Shown here: piece after piece, positions 1 through 15,352 of the stretch
Layout of the letters: each line of letters starts with the position of its first letter
Position numbering within the stretch: the first letter of the stretch is position 1
Assembly: GCA_021802655.1 (NCBI GenBank)
Contig: JAJZRP010000005.1
Location: 1 to 63,610, forward strand
Direction of reading: 5' to 3'
Length of the DNA stretch: 63,610 nucleotides
Origin: Pseudomonadota bacterium
GTDB taxonomy: Bacteria > Pseudomonadota > Gammaproteobacteria > Burkholderiales > JABEVD01
Notes under the pieces: generated by a model
The model's input: the letters and a program-made list of their open reading frames with translations, nothing else
The model's database searches: none
What the model was told of the DNA's origin: nothing
Made by a program: the position numbers and the translations under genes

Positions 1-262
1 AGGGCACTTCTGCTGCGCCTGCCGTTTTTTCGACGAACGCGAGGCAGTTCCTGGCATAGTTCTCGGCGCTTTTTTCGAACTGTTCCACCGTCAGGGGATC
101 GATGTATCCCATGCCTTCCGTGGCGAGGACCGGAGAATATTCCTGACGCACATACAATCCGGACACCTGAGCGCCGACCGATTTCGCGAATTCGATGGCT
201 TTCTTTACTGCATTTTCGGACAACTCGGAGCCGTCTGTGGGCAACAGGATATGTTTGAACAT
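1..262 (-). CDS. Universal stress protein (UspA family), partial
   Basis: The reading frame starts with ATG (complement of 260-262) and runs off the left edge, so only the N-terminal ~87 residues are visible. It begins MFKHILLPTDGSELSENAV, the standard first strand and Asp-containing loop of the UspA alpha/beta nucleotide-binding fold, followed by AIEFAKSVGAQVSGLYV, the second strand. UspA-type proteins are small cytoplasmic stress-survival proteins, often ATP-binding; the C-terminal G-2x-G-9x-G(S/T) loop that would show ATP binding lies outside the window. It follows prmB on the same strand after a gap of about 50 bp and may be a separate transcript. Confidence 0.9.
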   Translation of the reverse strand, partial: MFKHILLPTDGSELSENAVKKAIEFAKSVGAQVSGLYVRQEYSPVLATEGMGYIDPLTVEQFEKSAENYARNCLAFVEKTAGAAEVP

Positions 263-315
263 GATTTTGCCTTTCCGTTAGATCGAGTAAAGCAGAGAAG
301 CCGGTTCATGTAAAG

Positions 316-1215
316 CTAGGCCCCTGGAAGCTGCTCCCGTTTCAGGAGGAAGACATGGCCCGATCCGCCTTGCGTGTCCAGCCAGGTGAATTCGATATCC
401 GGAAAGGCTGCTTCGAGCGCTTCGCGGTTATGCCCGATTTCGACCACGAGAAGCCCGTTTCGATCGAGGTGGGGGGCGCTCCCCAAAATGATTCTTCTCG
501 CAGCATCCAGACCGTCATCGCCTGAAGCGAGCGCGATGTCCGGCTCGTGCAGATATTCGGGGGGCAATGCAGACATCGAGGCTGCATTGACATAAGGGGG
601 ATTGCTGATAATGAGATCGAAGGATTTTCCGGAAAGGGAATCGAACAGGTCGGATCGGACAAGATTGATTCTGTCTTCCAGCCGGTAGCTGGCGACATTG
701 CACTCTGCAACTGCGAGCGCATCCCCGGAGATGTCTGCGGCATCGATGATCGCTTCAGGAAAGGCATGTGCCATCAGGATTGCGAGGCATCCCGAGCCAG
801 TGCACAGGTCGAGCGCTCTTGCGACCTCTTCAGGCGCATCGACCCAGGGATAAAGCTGCTCCAGAACGAGTTCGGCGATGAAGGAGCGCGGGATGATCAC
901 GCGCTCGTCGACATAGAAGCTGAAATCGCCGAGCCAGGCTTCATGGGTAAGATAGGCGACCGGGATTTTCTCGCTGACGCGCCGTTCGATCAGGCTCAGG
1001 ATCATCTCTCGCTCCTGCGGAAGGAGTTTCGCATCCAGAAAGGGATCGAGCTTGTCGTGCGGCAGATGGAGCGCCGAAAGAAGGAGATAGGCCGCTTCAT
1101 CGAAGGCATTCGTGCAGCCATGTCCATAGGTGAGTTCGGCACGGTTGAAGCGGCTGACCGCATAGCGCAGGAAATCCCTGAGGGTGAGGAGGCAGGTTTT
1201 TACTTCTTCGTACAT
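316..1215 (-). CDS. prmB: Ribosomal protein uL3 glutamine N5-methyltransferase
   Basis: A 299-residue SAM-dependent methyltransferase of the HemK/PrmC family. The SAM-binding motif DLCTGSGCLAI is at residues 136-146 and the catalytic NPPY tetrad at 205-208. The IPRSFIAELV segment before the SAM domain (about 108-117) is typical of PrmB rather than PrmC, and the length matches PrmB (about 300 aa). Known role: methylation of a glutamine in ribosomal protein L3, cytoplasmic, affecting 50S assembly. It is the last gene of the minus-strand dap operon, one base after dapE. PrmC is the main alternative but would normally sit beside prfA. Confidence 0.93.
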   Translation of the reverse strand: MYEEVKTCLLTLRDFLRYAVSRFNRAELTYGHGCTNAFDEAAYLLLSALHLPHDKLDPFLDAKLLPQEREMILSLIERRVSEKIPVAYLTHEAWLGDFSFYVDERVIIPRSFIAELVLEQLYPWVDAPEEVARALDLCTGSGCLAILMAHAFPEAIIDAADISGDALAVAECNVASYRLEDRINLVRSDLFDSLSGKSFDLIISNPPYVNAASMSALPPEYLHEPDIALASGDDGLDAARRIILGSAPHLDRNGLLVVEIGHNREALEAAFPDIEFTWLDTQGGSGHVFLLKREQLPGA

Positions 1216-1216
1216 G

Positions 1217-2687
<1,471 letters not shown>

Positions 2688-2691
<4 letters not shown>

Positions 2692-3830
2692 GATTTGCTT
2701 TCCGAGTTGTCGATTTTGAAATTCCTGAACGAACCCGTCCTGATCGCCTCGGGGGTTTCGCTGCCTTCTGCATGTTCGGCATATTCGATGAGCGAAGAGA
2801 GATTGCTGGGGGAATCCGAGTGAACCATGGCTTCTTCATAGCTGATCTGGCCGGATTTGTAGAGTTTGTAGAGCGACTGCTCGAAAGTCTGGCAGCCCGA
2901 AGCGAGGCTGTGGTCCATCGCCTCCTTGATCTGGTCGAGTTCGCCGTGCCTGATGAGCTCGGCGATATGCTTGGTATTGGGCAGGATTTCGACTGCGGGC
3001 ACGAGCTTTCCACTGGTTCCGGGAACGAGCCTCTGGGAGATGATGCACTTCAGGCTGGAGGAGAGATCGGAAAGCAGGCTCGCTCTCGCTTCGTAAGGAA
3101 AGAAGGTGACGATCCGGTTTAGCGCATGATAGCTGTTGTTGGCATGCAAGGTGGAAAGACACAAGTGGCCAGCCTGGGAGAAAAGCAGCATGTGCCTGAG
3201 CGATTCCTGATCGACGATTTCGCCCAGCATCACGACATCCGGCGCTTCGCGCATCGCATTGACGAGGGCAGCAGAATAGGATCGGGTGTCGGTACCGATT
3301 TCGCGCTGATTGATGATGGATTTTTTGTGGGTGAAGCGGTATTCGATCGGATCCTCGATCGTCAGGACATGCCCCGTCGCGATCTGGTTACGGTAATCGA
3401 TCATCGATGCGAGCGTCGTCGATTTGCCCTGTCCTGCCGCACCCACCACCAGAACCAGGCCGCGTTTGGCCATGATCAACTCCTTGAGGACGGGAGGGAG
3501 CATGAGCGAATCGAGGTCCTGAATATGTTCCCTGATATAGCGGATCACCATGGCCGGACTGCCCTGCTGGAAGAACACATTGACCCTGTAGGTTCCGATT
3601 TCCGGCTGGTTGAAGGCGAAACTGATTTCCCACTCCGATTCGAAATCGCGAATCTGCTGTTCGCTCATCAGGCCATAGGCGAGTTCCCTGATTTTGGCCG
3701 AATCCAGCACCTGATTGTTGACGGGGCGAGTGATTCCATTGATTTTGATGTGGATCGGCGCCCCCGGCGAAAAATACAGATCGGATGCCTGTTTTTCCGC
3801 CATCAATTTGAAAAGGGGGGGCAATGCCAT
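2688..3830 (-). CDS. pilU: PilT/PilU-type twitching ATPase
   Basis: A 380-residue type IV pilus retraction-family ATPase. Visible motifs are Walker A GAAGQGKS (130-137), an Asp box EDPIEY (159-164), Walker B VVMLGE (199-204) and a His box GHLCLSTLHANN (221-232). The N-terminal region resembles the PilT/PilU PAS-like domain. The GAAGQGKS loop and the degenerate GEIVDQESL segment, rather than PilT's GEMRD, favour the PilU type, a PilT-dependent accessory retraction ATPase. It sits inside the dap operon between dapD and yffB with no pilus gene nearby, so it must work with pilus genes elsewhere. Confidence 0.85.
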
Positions 3831-3850
3831 GATGTTTTCCTCTGGATGGA

Positions 3851-4672
3851 TCAGATGCCCCTCAGAAGCTCGTTGATGCTCGTCTTGGCGCGCGTCTTCG
3901 CATCGACCTGCTTGACGATCACCGCGCAGTAGAGGCTGTATTTGCCGTCCTTAGAGGGAAGGCTTCCCGATACCACCACGGCGCCTGCCGGGATGCGCCC
4001 ATAGCTGACTTCCCCGGTTTCCCTGTTGTAGATTTTGGTGCTTTGTCCGATGTAGACGCCCATCGAGATGACTGCGCCTTCGCCCACGATCACGCCTTCC
4101 ACGATCTCGGATCTGGCACCGATGAAGCAGTTGTCCTCGATGATGGTCGGGTTGGCCTGGACGGGTTCCAGCACTCCGCCTATGCCCACGCCGCCCGAAA
4201 GATGCACATTCTTTCCGATCTGCGCGCAGGAGCCTACGGTCGCCCAGGTGTCGACCATGGTGCCTTCGTCGACATAGGCGCCGATGTTCACATAGGAAGG
4301 CATCAGCACCGCGTTTTTCGCGATGTGGGAACCCTTGCGTACGGCTGCCGGCGGAACCACGCGGAAACCGCCGTCGCGGAAATCCCTGGAATTATAATCG
4401 GCGAATTTGGAAGGAACCTTGTCGTAGTAATTGGTATAGCCGCCCTTGATGAAGCTGTTGTCCTCGATCCGGAAAGAAAGCAGCACTGCCTTCTTGAGCC
4501 ATTGATGGGTCACCCAGTCGCCTCCGATCTTTTCGGCCACCCTGAGCTTGCCCGTGTCGAGCAGATGCAGGGTTTCCTGGATCGCCTCTTTCAGCTTGGG
4601 GTCGACATTGCGCGGGGTAATGTCGGCGCGGATTTCGAAAGCTTCGTCAATGAGGGGCTGAAGTTCATGCAT
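3851..4672 (-). CDS. dapD: Tetrahydrodipicolinate N-succinyltransferase
   Basis: A 273-residue left-handed beta-helix acyltransferase that succinylates tetrahydrodipicolinate using succinyl-CoA. The N-terminal helical part (about 1-100) is followed by hexapeptide repeats from about residue 110 ([70 protein letters not shown]) and the C-terminal segment ending INELLRGI. Length equals the E. coli enzyme (274 aa). It lies 12 bp after dapC and 20 bp before pilU in one operon. Assignment is secure. Confidence 0.97.
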   Translation of the reverse strand: MHELQPLIDEAFEIRADITPRNVDPKLKEAIQETLHLLDTGKLRVAEKIGGDWVTHQWLKKAVLLSFRIEDNSFIKGGYTNYYDKVPSKFADYNSRDFRDGGFRVVPPAAVRKGSHIAKNAVLMPSYVNIGAYVDEGTMVDTWATVGSCAQIGKNVHLSGGVGIGGVLEPVQANPTIIEDNCFIGARSEIVEGVIVGEGAVISMGVYIGQSTKIYNRETGEVSYGRIPAGAVVVSGSLPSKDGKYSLYCAVIVKQVDAKTRAKTSINELLRGI

Positions 4673-4684
4673 TGTTGTTGATCC

Positions 4685-5884
4685 TTAAGGTTGGTCGCCC
4701 AATGTGGCGCACAGTTTTCTGATTCGATCTGCCGCCGCCACGCACTCTGCAAGCGGCGCGACCAGGGCGATGCGAACGAACCCGCCGCCCGGATTGAGTC
4801 CACCGGATTCCCTGGCGAGGTAGCTTCCTGGCAGAACCAGAACATTATAATCCCGATAGAGCAGACGTGCGAATTCGGTGTCGTCGATCGGGGTTCTTGC
4901 CCAGAGATAGAAGCCTGCATCCGGCATTTCGGTCTGCAGGGCGTTTTTCAGCAGGGGAACGACGGCTGCGAATTTCTCCCGGTATAAAATCCGGTTCTGC
5001 AGCACATGCGCCTCGTCCTGCCATGCGGCCATGCTTGCCGACTGCACGGCAGGGTTCATGGCGCAGCCGTGATAGGTGCGATAGAGCAGGAATTTTTGCA
5101 AGATGGCAGCGTCTCCTGCAACGAACCCGGAGCGCATTCCGGGAACGTTGGAGCGCTTGGAAAGGCTGCTGAAGACGACGAGATTCCTGAAGTCGCTTCT
5201 TCCCAGTTTTCTTGCTGCTTCCAGGGCACCAAGCGGGGGGTGCGCTTCATCGAAGTAGATTTCGGAATAGCATTCGTCGGATGCGATGATGAAGCCGTAT
5301 CGGTCCGAGAGCGCGAAAACCGCTTCCCATTCAGCGATGCTCATGACGCGGCCGGTTGGATTGCCGGGCGAGCAAAGATAAAGCAACTGGGTATTGCCCC
5401 AGGTTGATTCGGAAAGCTGCGAAAAATCCGGTGCGAAGCCGTTTTCGGGCAGGGTGTTGAGAAAATGCGGCGTTGCGCCCGCCAGCAGGGCTGCGCCTTC
5501 GTAAATCTGGTAGAAGGGGTTCGGGCAGACCACCGCTGCGGGCTTGTGCGGGTCGACGACGGCCTGGGCAAATGCGAACAGGGCTTCCCGGCTGCCGTTG
5601 ACAGGCAGAACCTGGGTTTTTGCATCCAGCGTCGCATGGTAGCGTCGGTGCAGCCATTTTGCGATACATTCCCTCAGCGCATCGCCGCCCTGGGTTGTGG
5701 GATAATGGGAAAGGCCGCCGAGATTCCGTGCGAGGGCATGGCAGATGAAGGGGGGCGTTTCATGTTTCGGTTCACCGATGGAGAGCTTGATCGGGGAATA
5801 ATCCGGATTGGGTTCGGCCCCCTGGCAAAGCGAAGCCAGGCGCTGAAAGGGATAGGGTTGCAATCGCTCTAGGTCGGGATTCAT
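4685..5884 (-). CDS. dapC: Succinyldiaminopimelate transaminase
   Basis: A 399-residue fold-type I PLP aminotransferase. Visible motifs are SPGNPTGRV (172-180, substrate/PLP Asn), D203 in ASDECYSEIY and the PLP lysine K243 in SSLSKRSNVPGMRSGF. This sequence is characteristic of DapC-type enzymes, which use glutamate to convert N-succinyl-2-amino-6-oxopimelate to N-succinyl-LL-DAP. Its place just upstream of dapD and in operon with dapE supports the role. It is the first gene of the operon. A -10 sequence (TATAAT on the minus strand, 5909-5914) lies about 25 bp before the ATG. Confidence 0.95.
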   Translation of the reverse strand: MNPDLERLQPYPFQRLASLCQGAEPNPDYSPIKLSIGEPKHETPPFICHALARNLGGLSHYPTTQGGDALRECIAKWLHRRYHATLDAKTQVLPVNGSREALFAFAQAVVDPHKPAAVVCPNPFYQIYEGAALLAGATPHFLNTLPENGFAPDFSQLSESTWGNTQLLYLCSPGNPTGRVMSIAEWEAVFALSDRYGFIIASDECYSEIYFDEAHPPLGALEAARKLGRSDFRNLVVFSSLSKRSNVPGMRSGFVAGDAAILQKFLLYRTYHGCAMNPAVQSASMAAWQDEAHVLQNRILYREKFAAVVPLLKNALQTEMPDAGFYLWARTPIDDTEFARLLYRDYNVLVLPGSYLARESGGLNPGGGFVRIALVAPLAECVAAADRIRKLCATLGDQP

Positions 5885-5908
5885 GCAGGCCTGTACTCGA
5901 AATTCTTG

Positions 5909-5916
5909 ATTATAAT
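5909..5916. promoter_or_regulatory. Shared divergent -10 region (dapC / DMT gene)
   Basis: The octamer ATTATAAT contains TATAAT on both strands: 5909-5914 read leftward toward dapC and 5911-5916 read rightward. Leftward it would give a leader of about 18-20 nt before the dapC ATG, which fits well. Rightward it lies only 11 bp before the likely ATG of the transporter gene. No clear -35 hexamer was found for either direction, so this is a -10-only call. Confidence 0.5.
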
Positions 5917-5926
5917 GTTTCAGGGC

Positions 5927-6784
5927 ATGTTATCCAAACAAATTCCTGCAATTTCCCTGCTCGCGGGGGCCACGGTATGGGGCCTTTTCTGGTATCCCTA
6001 CCGCGTTCTCGCATTGTTCGGGATGTCCGGCTGGATTTCGCTCACCCTGAGCTATGGCGCGGCGCTCTTTTTCGGGTTGATCTTTTTCCGAAACGGCATC
6101 CTGTCGTCCGGATTTTCCTGGATGCTGGTGTGGATAGGCCTGTCTGCCGGGCTGTGCAATATCGGCTATGTGCTGGCGATGCTCGATGGCGAGGTGATGC
6201 GGGTTCTGCTCCTGTTTTATCTCGCCCCGTTCTGGACCGTCCTGCTTGCCAGGCTTCTTCTCGGGGAGCGCCTCACCGCAAGAGGATACCTCGTGATTTT
6301 CTGTTCCGTGGCCGGCGCCGTGGTAATGCTCTGGAGCCCCGGGCGCGGCAGCATTTTCCCGAAAAACGATGCCGAATGGCTGGGACTCGGCTCAGGATTC
6401 CTGTTCGCCCTGTCCAACGTCCTGGCAAAGCTCGGCCGGGGCTGCAGCATCGAGGCGAGATCGGCCAGCGTATCGGCGGGCGTGGTGGTTGCGGGATTGG
6501 TATTCGAATTGTTCCAGCCGTCCGGCTGGTCGGGATTTTCCCTCGATGCGCTGATGCTCCTTGCGATCATGGGCATGGTCATCCTTGCCGTCAACATGGT
6601 GATGCAATACGGCCTGACCCATACTCCAGCGAACCGCGCCATCGTCATCCTGCTTTTCGAACTGGTCGTCGCAGCGATTTCTTCCTATTTCCTGGCGGGG
6701 GAGGCAATGCGCTCCCAGGAATGGATAGGGGGCGGAATGATCGTTGCGGCCAGCCTGCTTTCGGGAAAAATGGAAGAGGATTAG
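5927..6784 (+). CDS. DMT/EamA-family membrane transporter
   Basis: A hydrophobic protein of about 285 residues with roughly ten predicted membrane helices and two EamA-type halves. The second half is introduced near [21 protein letters not shown], which is typical of drug/metabolite transporter (DMT) proteins. ATG 5927 is chosen. An in-frame TTG at 5906 and ATG at 5915 overlap the TATAAT element and are less likely. The substrate cannot be read from sequence. The gene is divergent from dapC and ends on a TTAG shared with the stop of queF on the other strand (4 bp overlap). Confidence 0.85.
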   Translation: MLSKQIPAISLLAGATVWGLFWYPYRVLALFGMSGWISLTLSYGAALFFGLIFFRNGILSSGFSWMLVWIGLSAGLCNIGYVLAMLDGEVMRVLLLFYLAPFWTVLLARLLLGERLTARGYLVIFCSVAGAVVMLWSPGRGSIFPKNDAEWLGLGSGFLFALSNVLAKLGRGCSIEARSASVSAGVVVAGLVFELFQPSGWSGFSLDALMLLAIMGMVILAVNMVMQYGLTHTPANRAIVILLFELVVAAISSYFLAGEAMRSQEWIGGGMIVAASLLSGKMEED

Positions 6785-7179
6785 CGTGTATTCGATTGTG
6801 CTTCGAACTGGCTGAGCGCGATCAGGGGTCTGGGTTGCCAGCCCTGCTTGCTGTGTTCTGCCACGACGTTTGTGAAAATGCCGCCGCGGACGTAGAATTT
6901 CGCAGTCAGGCGCATGAACCTTGGGCGGGTTGCCGCAAGCAGGTCGTTCAGGATCTGGTTGGTGACCGCTTCATGGAAAGCGCCCTTGTTGCGGTATGAG
7001 ACGACATACAATTTGAGACTTTTGAGTTCGACACAGAGTTCGTCGGGGATATAATCCAGATGGAGTGTCGCGAAATCGGGTTGCGAGGTTTTCGGACAGA
7101 GGCAGGTAAACTCGGGAATCTCCATGTGGATGTGGTAATCGCGCTCCGGATTCGGATTGGGGAAAGTTTCGAGAATCAT
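6781..7179 (-). CDS. queF: NADPH-dependent preQ0 reductase (short QueF type)
   Basis: A 132-residue tunnelling-fold enzyme that reduces preQ0 to preQ1 in queuosine tRNA modification. The catalytic Cys is C28 in [13 protein letters not shown], with D35 just after it, and [21 protein letters not shown] is the family substrate/NADPH motif. It is the short unimodular (B. subtilis-like) type. I choose ATG at 7179 ([10 protein letters not shown]). The frame can be extended to 7212, but that ATG overlaps the putative -10 at 7211-7216. No other queuosine gene is adjacent. It is divergent from smc. Confidence 0.94.
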   Translation of the reverse strand: MILETFPNPNPERDYHIHMEIPEFTCLCPKTSQPDFATLHLDYIPDELCVELKSLKLYVVSYRNKGAFHEAVTNQILNDLLAATRPRFMRLTAKFYVRGGIFTNVVAEHSKQGWQPRPLIALSQFEAQSNTR

Positions 7180-7210
7180 GCTGACGCCTTTCGATAAGCT
7201 GAATAACCGC

Positions 7211-7218
7211 ATTATAAC
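7211..7218. promoter_or_regulatory. Shared divergent -10 region (queF / smc)
   Basis: ATTATAAC reads TATAAT on the minus strand (7211-7216, toward queF, 32-37 bp before its ATG) and TATAAC on the plus strand (7213-7218, toward smc, about 21 bp before its TTG). The arrangement is like the dapC/DMT intergenic region. No convincing -35 was identified. Confidence 0.45.
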
Positions 7219-7238
7219 GTTTTACCTTACGGATTAAA

Positions 7239-10200
7239 TTGCGACTTTCTCAGATCAAGCTGGCAGGCTTCAAGTCCTTCGCCGATCCGACCCATATCCA
7301 TGCGCCCGGGCAGATCGTCGGCATCGTCGGCCCCAACGGTTGCGGCAAGTCCAACATCATCGATGCACTGCGCTGGGTTCTGGGCGAATCCAGGGCTTCC
7401 GCGCTGCGCGGAAAATCCATGCAGGACGTGATTTTCAACGGCTCCGGGAACAGGAAGCCGGTTGCGCGCGCAAGCGTGGAACTGGTTTTCGACAACAGCC
7501 AGGGCAGGGTTGCCGGGCAATGGTCGAACTATGCGGAAATTGCCGTGAAGCGCGTCCTGCAGCGCGATGCGGAATCGAGCTATTTCATCAACAATCTCCG
7601 CGTCAGGCGCAAGGACGTCTCGGATATTTTCCTGGGAACTGGGGTGGGGGGGCACGCCTATGCCATCATCGAACAGGGCATGATTTCCAGAATCATCGAA
7701 GCCGATCCGGCAGACTTGAAGGTTTTTCTCGAAGAAGCGGCGGGAATTTCCAAATACCGGGAAAGAAGGCGCGAAACCGAGCTTCGCCTCTCCGCAACCC
7801 GGGGGAACCTGCAGCGAGTCGAGGATATTACCAGGGAACTGCGCGAGCGCATCGAACACCTGGAAGATCAGGCGCGCGTTGCAAAAATTTACCATGAATT
7901 GCAGGCATCCCTGAAAACGGCCCAGAACCTGCTGTGGCTGAGGCGGAAAACCAAAGCACGGGAGCTTCGCCGAAAGCTCGTCGAGGAAGCATCCAGGCTG
8001 GAGACTGCCATGGAAGCTGAAACTGCGAATCTCAGGCATCTCGAAAACCGGTTGGTCCTGGCTCGCGAGGAGCATGACTCGACGGCGCAGAGGCTTCAGG
8101 ATGCGCAGGGCGCAATGTATCAGGCCAATGCCGAAGTTTCCAGGCTGCAGCAGCAGATCGACCATCTCAAGAGCAATCGCTTGAGGGCTGAAGCGCGTAT
8201 CGAGTCGGGAAGAAAGGAACTCGATGCGCTCGAGTTGCAACATGCCGAAGCTCTGGATAACAGGCGGCAATGGCAGCAGGATGCCGCCGAGGCAAGGCGG
8301 CAAAGCGAGGCCTGTCTGCTGGAAGTGGAAAAGCTGAAGACGGCGTGCTCGGATGCCGACGAGCGGGTGAAGGAGGCGGAAAGGCTTTTCGAGGAAGCGC
8401 GACTTGCGCTCTCGGCAGGCGAGCATCAGGAGAAAATCGAGCAGGCGCATTGGGGGCATTGTGAAAACACCCTGAATCAGCTTGCCAAAAAGCGCGAAAA
8501 GCTCGCTGAAGCGAAGCGTTTTCTTCCCGTGGCTGAGGAGGAAAGGCTTGCCATGCTCGAAGGAGATCTGGCAGCCATGGAAGCCGGAATGGCGCTTGAA
8601 GCGGGCGCATCCAGCGAACTCGCGCAGCGCCTCGAGACCGCTCGGGCTGCGAGGCAGGATGCTTTTCTGCACTTGCAGGAAAACGAAAGCAATATCGCCG
8701 AAATCCGTGCCCGCCTTGCTGCACTTCGCGAAATCCAGGAGGGACTTGAAAAACGGTCCGATCTGGGCGCATGGCTTGCCGAAAACGGGCTCGATCGTCT
8801 GCCCCGTCTCTGGTCGAAGGTCGGAATTTCGGCGGGATGGGAAAACGCGCTGGAATCCGTGCTGCGCGAACGCGTCAATGCCATCCTGGCAGAGCCTTGT
8901 CAGGGTGAAAATCCACCGGGAGAAGTGGTGTTCGTCCAAAGCGGATCGTTTTCTCCCAGGTCTTCCGGAAACCCATCGCTTGTTCCCCTGCTGGGCTTGA
9001 TTACCCTGAGCGAAGAGGAAGTCGGCGGCGCCCTTTGCGAGTGGCTTTCCTCCGCCTACATCGCGCAGGATCTGGAACAGGCAATGACATTGCGTCCGAT
9101 GCTGGGGGCTTCCGAATTGCTGGTGACCCCGGAAGGGCATATCGTCACAAGACACAGCGTTCACTATTATGGCGCCGATTCCAGGGTTCACGGGGTGCTG
9201 ATTCGGCAGCAGGAAATCGAACGCCTGCTTGCGGCGGAAAACGATGCGGCTTTACTACTCGAAGCATCGAGGAAGCTTCATCAGGCTCGCGAGGAGGAAG
9301 CGGCCGGGCTGGAGTCGGCTTTAAAGGAGAAGTCGGTTTTGCTCTACCGGATGGAGAAGGAGAGGCATGAGTTGCAACTGCAGCGCGTCAGGGTCTCTGA
9401 GTCGAACGGGCGGATTCGTGAACAGTCGGCGCGCATCATTGCGGAAATGGACGAAATCGAGGGTCAGTTCAGATCGGAATCGGAGAAAAAGCTCGAGCTC
9501 GGCAAAAGAATCGAGGCGCTGCGAGAAGAAATCATCCTATTTCGCGAGCGTCTGAGCAAAGCCAGGCATGAACTGGATCAAATGAAAAGCCTGTTCGATG
9601 AAAAAAACAGGCTGATGCAGCAGGCAGTCGGAAAAAACCGTGAAGCGGAATTCCATGAAAAATCCTGCACCATGAAACTCGATGAGTTGGAGCGCAGGAT
9701 TGAATTGTTGTCGCGGAACATGGCGCAGGGAAGAGCATCACTGGATGCGCTTGGAGAGGAAATTTCGGCTCATGACCCGGCTTCTCTCGATCTTCATCTG
9801 CAGCAGGCACTCGTCACTCGGCAGGAGAAGGAAGAGGCGCTCCTTGCCGTGCGCAAGGCGAGCGAGGAATTATCTTCCTGGCTAAAAGAGCTTGACGGGC
9901 TGCGACAGGGGTCTGAACTGAAATTGGGCCCGTTGAGGGAGAAGATCGGCGATATCCGCCTCAGGGAACAGGAAGCCAGAATCAGCGAAGAGCAGTTTGA
10001 TGCGTCCTTGAAAGCTGCCGGGGCGATGGAAGAAGAACTTGTCGGTATGCTCGAAAAGGCGCCCGATAGCGAACAGCTTCAGGCCGAAATTTCGAAATTG
10101 AACGGAAGAATCGAAAGCCTTGGGGCGGTCAATCTGGCTGCTTTCGAGGAGTTGCAGACTGCGCAGGAAAGAAAGGGTTATATAGATTCTCAGGTATTGG

Positions 10201-10733
10201 ACTTGAGCGAAGCGGTCGAGACGCTGGAAAACGCCATCCGCAGGATAGATCGCGAAACCAGGGAGCGCCTGATGGCGACTTTCGATGAGGTCAACAGAAA
10301 TTTCAGCGAGCTTTTTCACCAGTTGTTCGGGGGAGGACAGGCAAGGCTGGTTTTGACCGGGGATCAGATCATCGACAGCGGGATGGAGATCGTGGCGCAG
10401 CCTCCTGGCAAGAAAAATGCTTCGATACGCCTTCTCTCGGGAGGGGAAAAGGCGCTGACTGCGATTTCTCTGGTATTCTCCCTGTTCAAACTGAATCCTG
10501 CGCCCTTCTGCCTGCTGGATGAAGTGGATGCGCCCCTGGACGACAGCAATACCGGGCGATTTTGTGATATGGTCAGGAAAATGGCCGAACACACCCAGTT
10601 TTTGTTCATCAGCCACAACAAAATCACCATGGAAATGGCGCATCAGCTCATCGGCGTGACGATGCAGGAGCAGGGCGTTTCACGCATCGTGGCAGTGGAT
10701 GTCGAGGCTGCTTCGAGAAAGGCGGCGGTATAA
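7239..10733 (+). CDS. smc: Chromosome segregation ATPase SMC
   Basis: A 1164-residue SMC protein with the complete architecture: N-terminal ATPase half with Walker A GPNGCGKSN (31-39), a long coiled coil rich in Glu, Arg and Ala, a hinge about 500-640, a second coiled coil, and a C-terminal half with signature LLSGGEKALTA (from 1065) and Walker B LLDEVDAPLDDSN (about 1092-1104). It compacts and segregates DNA as a dimer with ScpA/ScpB, which are not in this window. The start is TTG at 7239 (MRLSQIKLAGFKSFADPT after initiation); no ATG exists at the conserved N terminus. zipA and ligA follow closely. Confidence 0.97.
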   Translation: MRLSQIKLAGFKSFADPTHIHAPGQIVGIVGPNGCGKSNIIDALRWVLGESRASALRGKSMQDVIFNGSGNRKPVARASVELVFDNSQGRVAGQWSNYAEIAVKRVLQRDAESSYFINNLRVRRKDVSDIFLGTGVGGHAYAIIEQGMISRIIEADPADLKVFLEEAAGISKYRERRRETELRLSATRGNLQRVEDITRELRERIEHLEDQARVAKIYHELQASLKTAQNLLWLRRKTKARELRRKLVEEASRLETAMEAETANLRHLENRLVLAREEHDSTAQRLQDAQGAMYQANAEVSRLQQQIDHLKSNRLRAEARIESGRKELDALELQHAEALDNRRQWQQDAAEARRQSEACLLEVEKLKTACSDADERVKEAERLFEEARLALSAGEHQEKIEQAHWGHCENTLNQLAKKREKLAEAKRFLPVAEEERLAMLEGDLAAMEAGMALEAGASSELAQRLETARAARQDAFLHLQENESNIAEIRARLAALREIQEGLEKRSDLGAWLAENGLDRLPRLWSKVGISAGWENALESVLRERVNAILAEPCQGENPPGEVVFVQSGSFSPRSSGNPSLVPLLGLITLSEEEVGGALCEWLSSAYIAQDLEQAMTLRPMLGASELLVTPEGHIVTRHSVHYYGADSRVHGVLIRQQEIERLLAAENDAALLLEASRKLHQAREEEAAGLESALKEKSVLLYRMEKERHELQLQRVRVSESNGRIREQSARIIAEMDEIEGQFRSESEKKLELGKRIEALREEIILFRERLSKARHELDQMKSLFDEKNRLMQQAVGKNREAEFHEKSCTMKLDELERRIELLSRNMAQGRASLDALGEEISAHDPASLDLHLQQALVTRQEKEEALLAVRKASEELSSWLKELDGLRQGSELKLGPLREKIGDIRLREQEARISEEQFDASLKAAGAMEEELVGMLEKAPDSEQLQAEISKLNGRIESLGAVNLAAFEELQTAQERKGYIDSQVLDLSEAVETLENAIRRIDRETRERLMATFDEVNRNFSELFHQLFGGGQARLVLTGDQIIDSGMEIVAQPPGKKNASIRLLSGGEKALTAISLVFSLFKLNPAPFCLLDEVDAPLDDSNTGRFCDMVRKMAEHTQFLFISHNKITMEMAHQLIGVTMQEQGVSRIVAVDVEAASRKAAV

Positions 10734-10776
10734 TGGCAGAAAAATTGCTGGCAGGGCCGGCGTTCATGAGGTGGAT

Positions 10777-14800
<4,024 letters not shown>

Positions 14801-14801
14801 A

Positions 14802-15350
14802 ATGTTGAGCGCGAGGGAAGCTCGGGATATTTATGTTCATGCGGAACAACTCTATTCTGCGGAGGAGGTGACTGCTGCCGTGAAGCGGCTTGCAGATGAA
14901 ATCACCGATGCCCTCTCGGAAATGCACCCCCTCGTGCTGAGCGTGATGGGGGGCGCCGTCGTGTTCACGGGCCAGCTGTTGCCCATGCTGAATTTTCCGC
15001 TGGATTTCGATTACATCCATGTCAGCCGCTACGGGAACAAAACAAGAGGAGGCGATCTGGACTGGCGGGTGGCGCCTCGCGAAAATGCGCGTGGCAGGGT
15101 CGTGCTGGTCCTCGACGACATTCTTGACGAAGGCGAAACCATGTTGGGAGTGAAGGAGAGAGTCATGACTGAAGGGGCGGCAGGTTTTTACAGCGCAGTG
15201 TTTTGCGACAAGCAAATTAAAAAGGCAAAGCCGATCAGGGCTGATTTCGTGGGACTGTCACTGCCCGACAGATATGTCTTCGGGTTCGGCATGGACGTAC
15301 ACGGCGCATGGCGGAACCTGCCGGCGATTTATGCCATGAGGGAAGGATAA
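14802..15350 (+). CDS. Hypoxanthine-guanine phosphoribosyltransferase-like protein
   Basis: A 182-residue type I phosphoribosyltransferase. The PRPP-binding motif VVLVLDDILDEGETM is at about residues 103-117, and the pyrophosphate-loop-like LSVMGGAVVFTGQLL precedes it. The sequence resembles the hypoxanthine-guanine PRTases of beta/gammaproteobacteria that salvage purines to IMP/GMP. ATG 14802 gives the natural N terminus MLSAREARDIYVHAEQL; the frame also opens 153 bp upstream inside galU, which I reject. The next gene, a nucleoside phosphorylase, releases free purine bases, so the pair makes a purine salvage module. Confidence 0.85.
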   Translation: MLSAREARDIYVHAEQLYSAEEVTAAVKRLADEITDALSEMHPLVLSVMGGAVVFTGQLLPMLNFPLDFDYIHVSRYGNKTRGGDLDWRVAPRENARGRVVLVLDDILDEGETMLGVKERVMTEGAAGFYSAVFCDKQIKKAKPIRADFVGLSLPDRYVFGFGMDVHGAWRNLPAIYAMREG

Positions 15351-15352
15351 AC

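Noticed and set aside
7227..9191. 654-aa antisense open frame opposite smc
   Set aside because: It is the shadow of smc, whose Walker A, signature and Walker B motifs are clear. The antisense protein has no recognisable domain and lacks any sensible start context.
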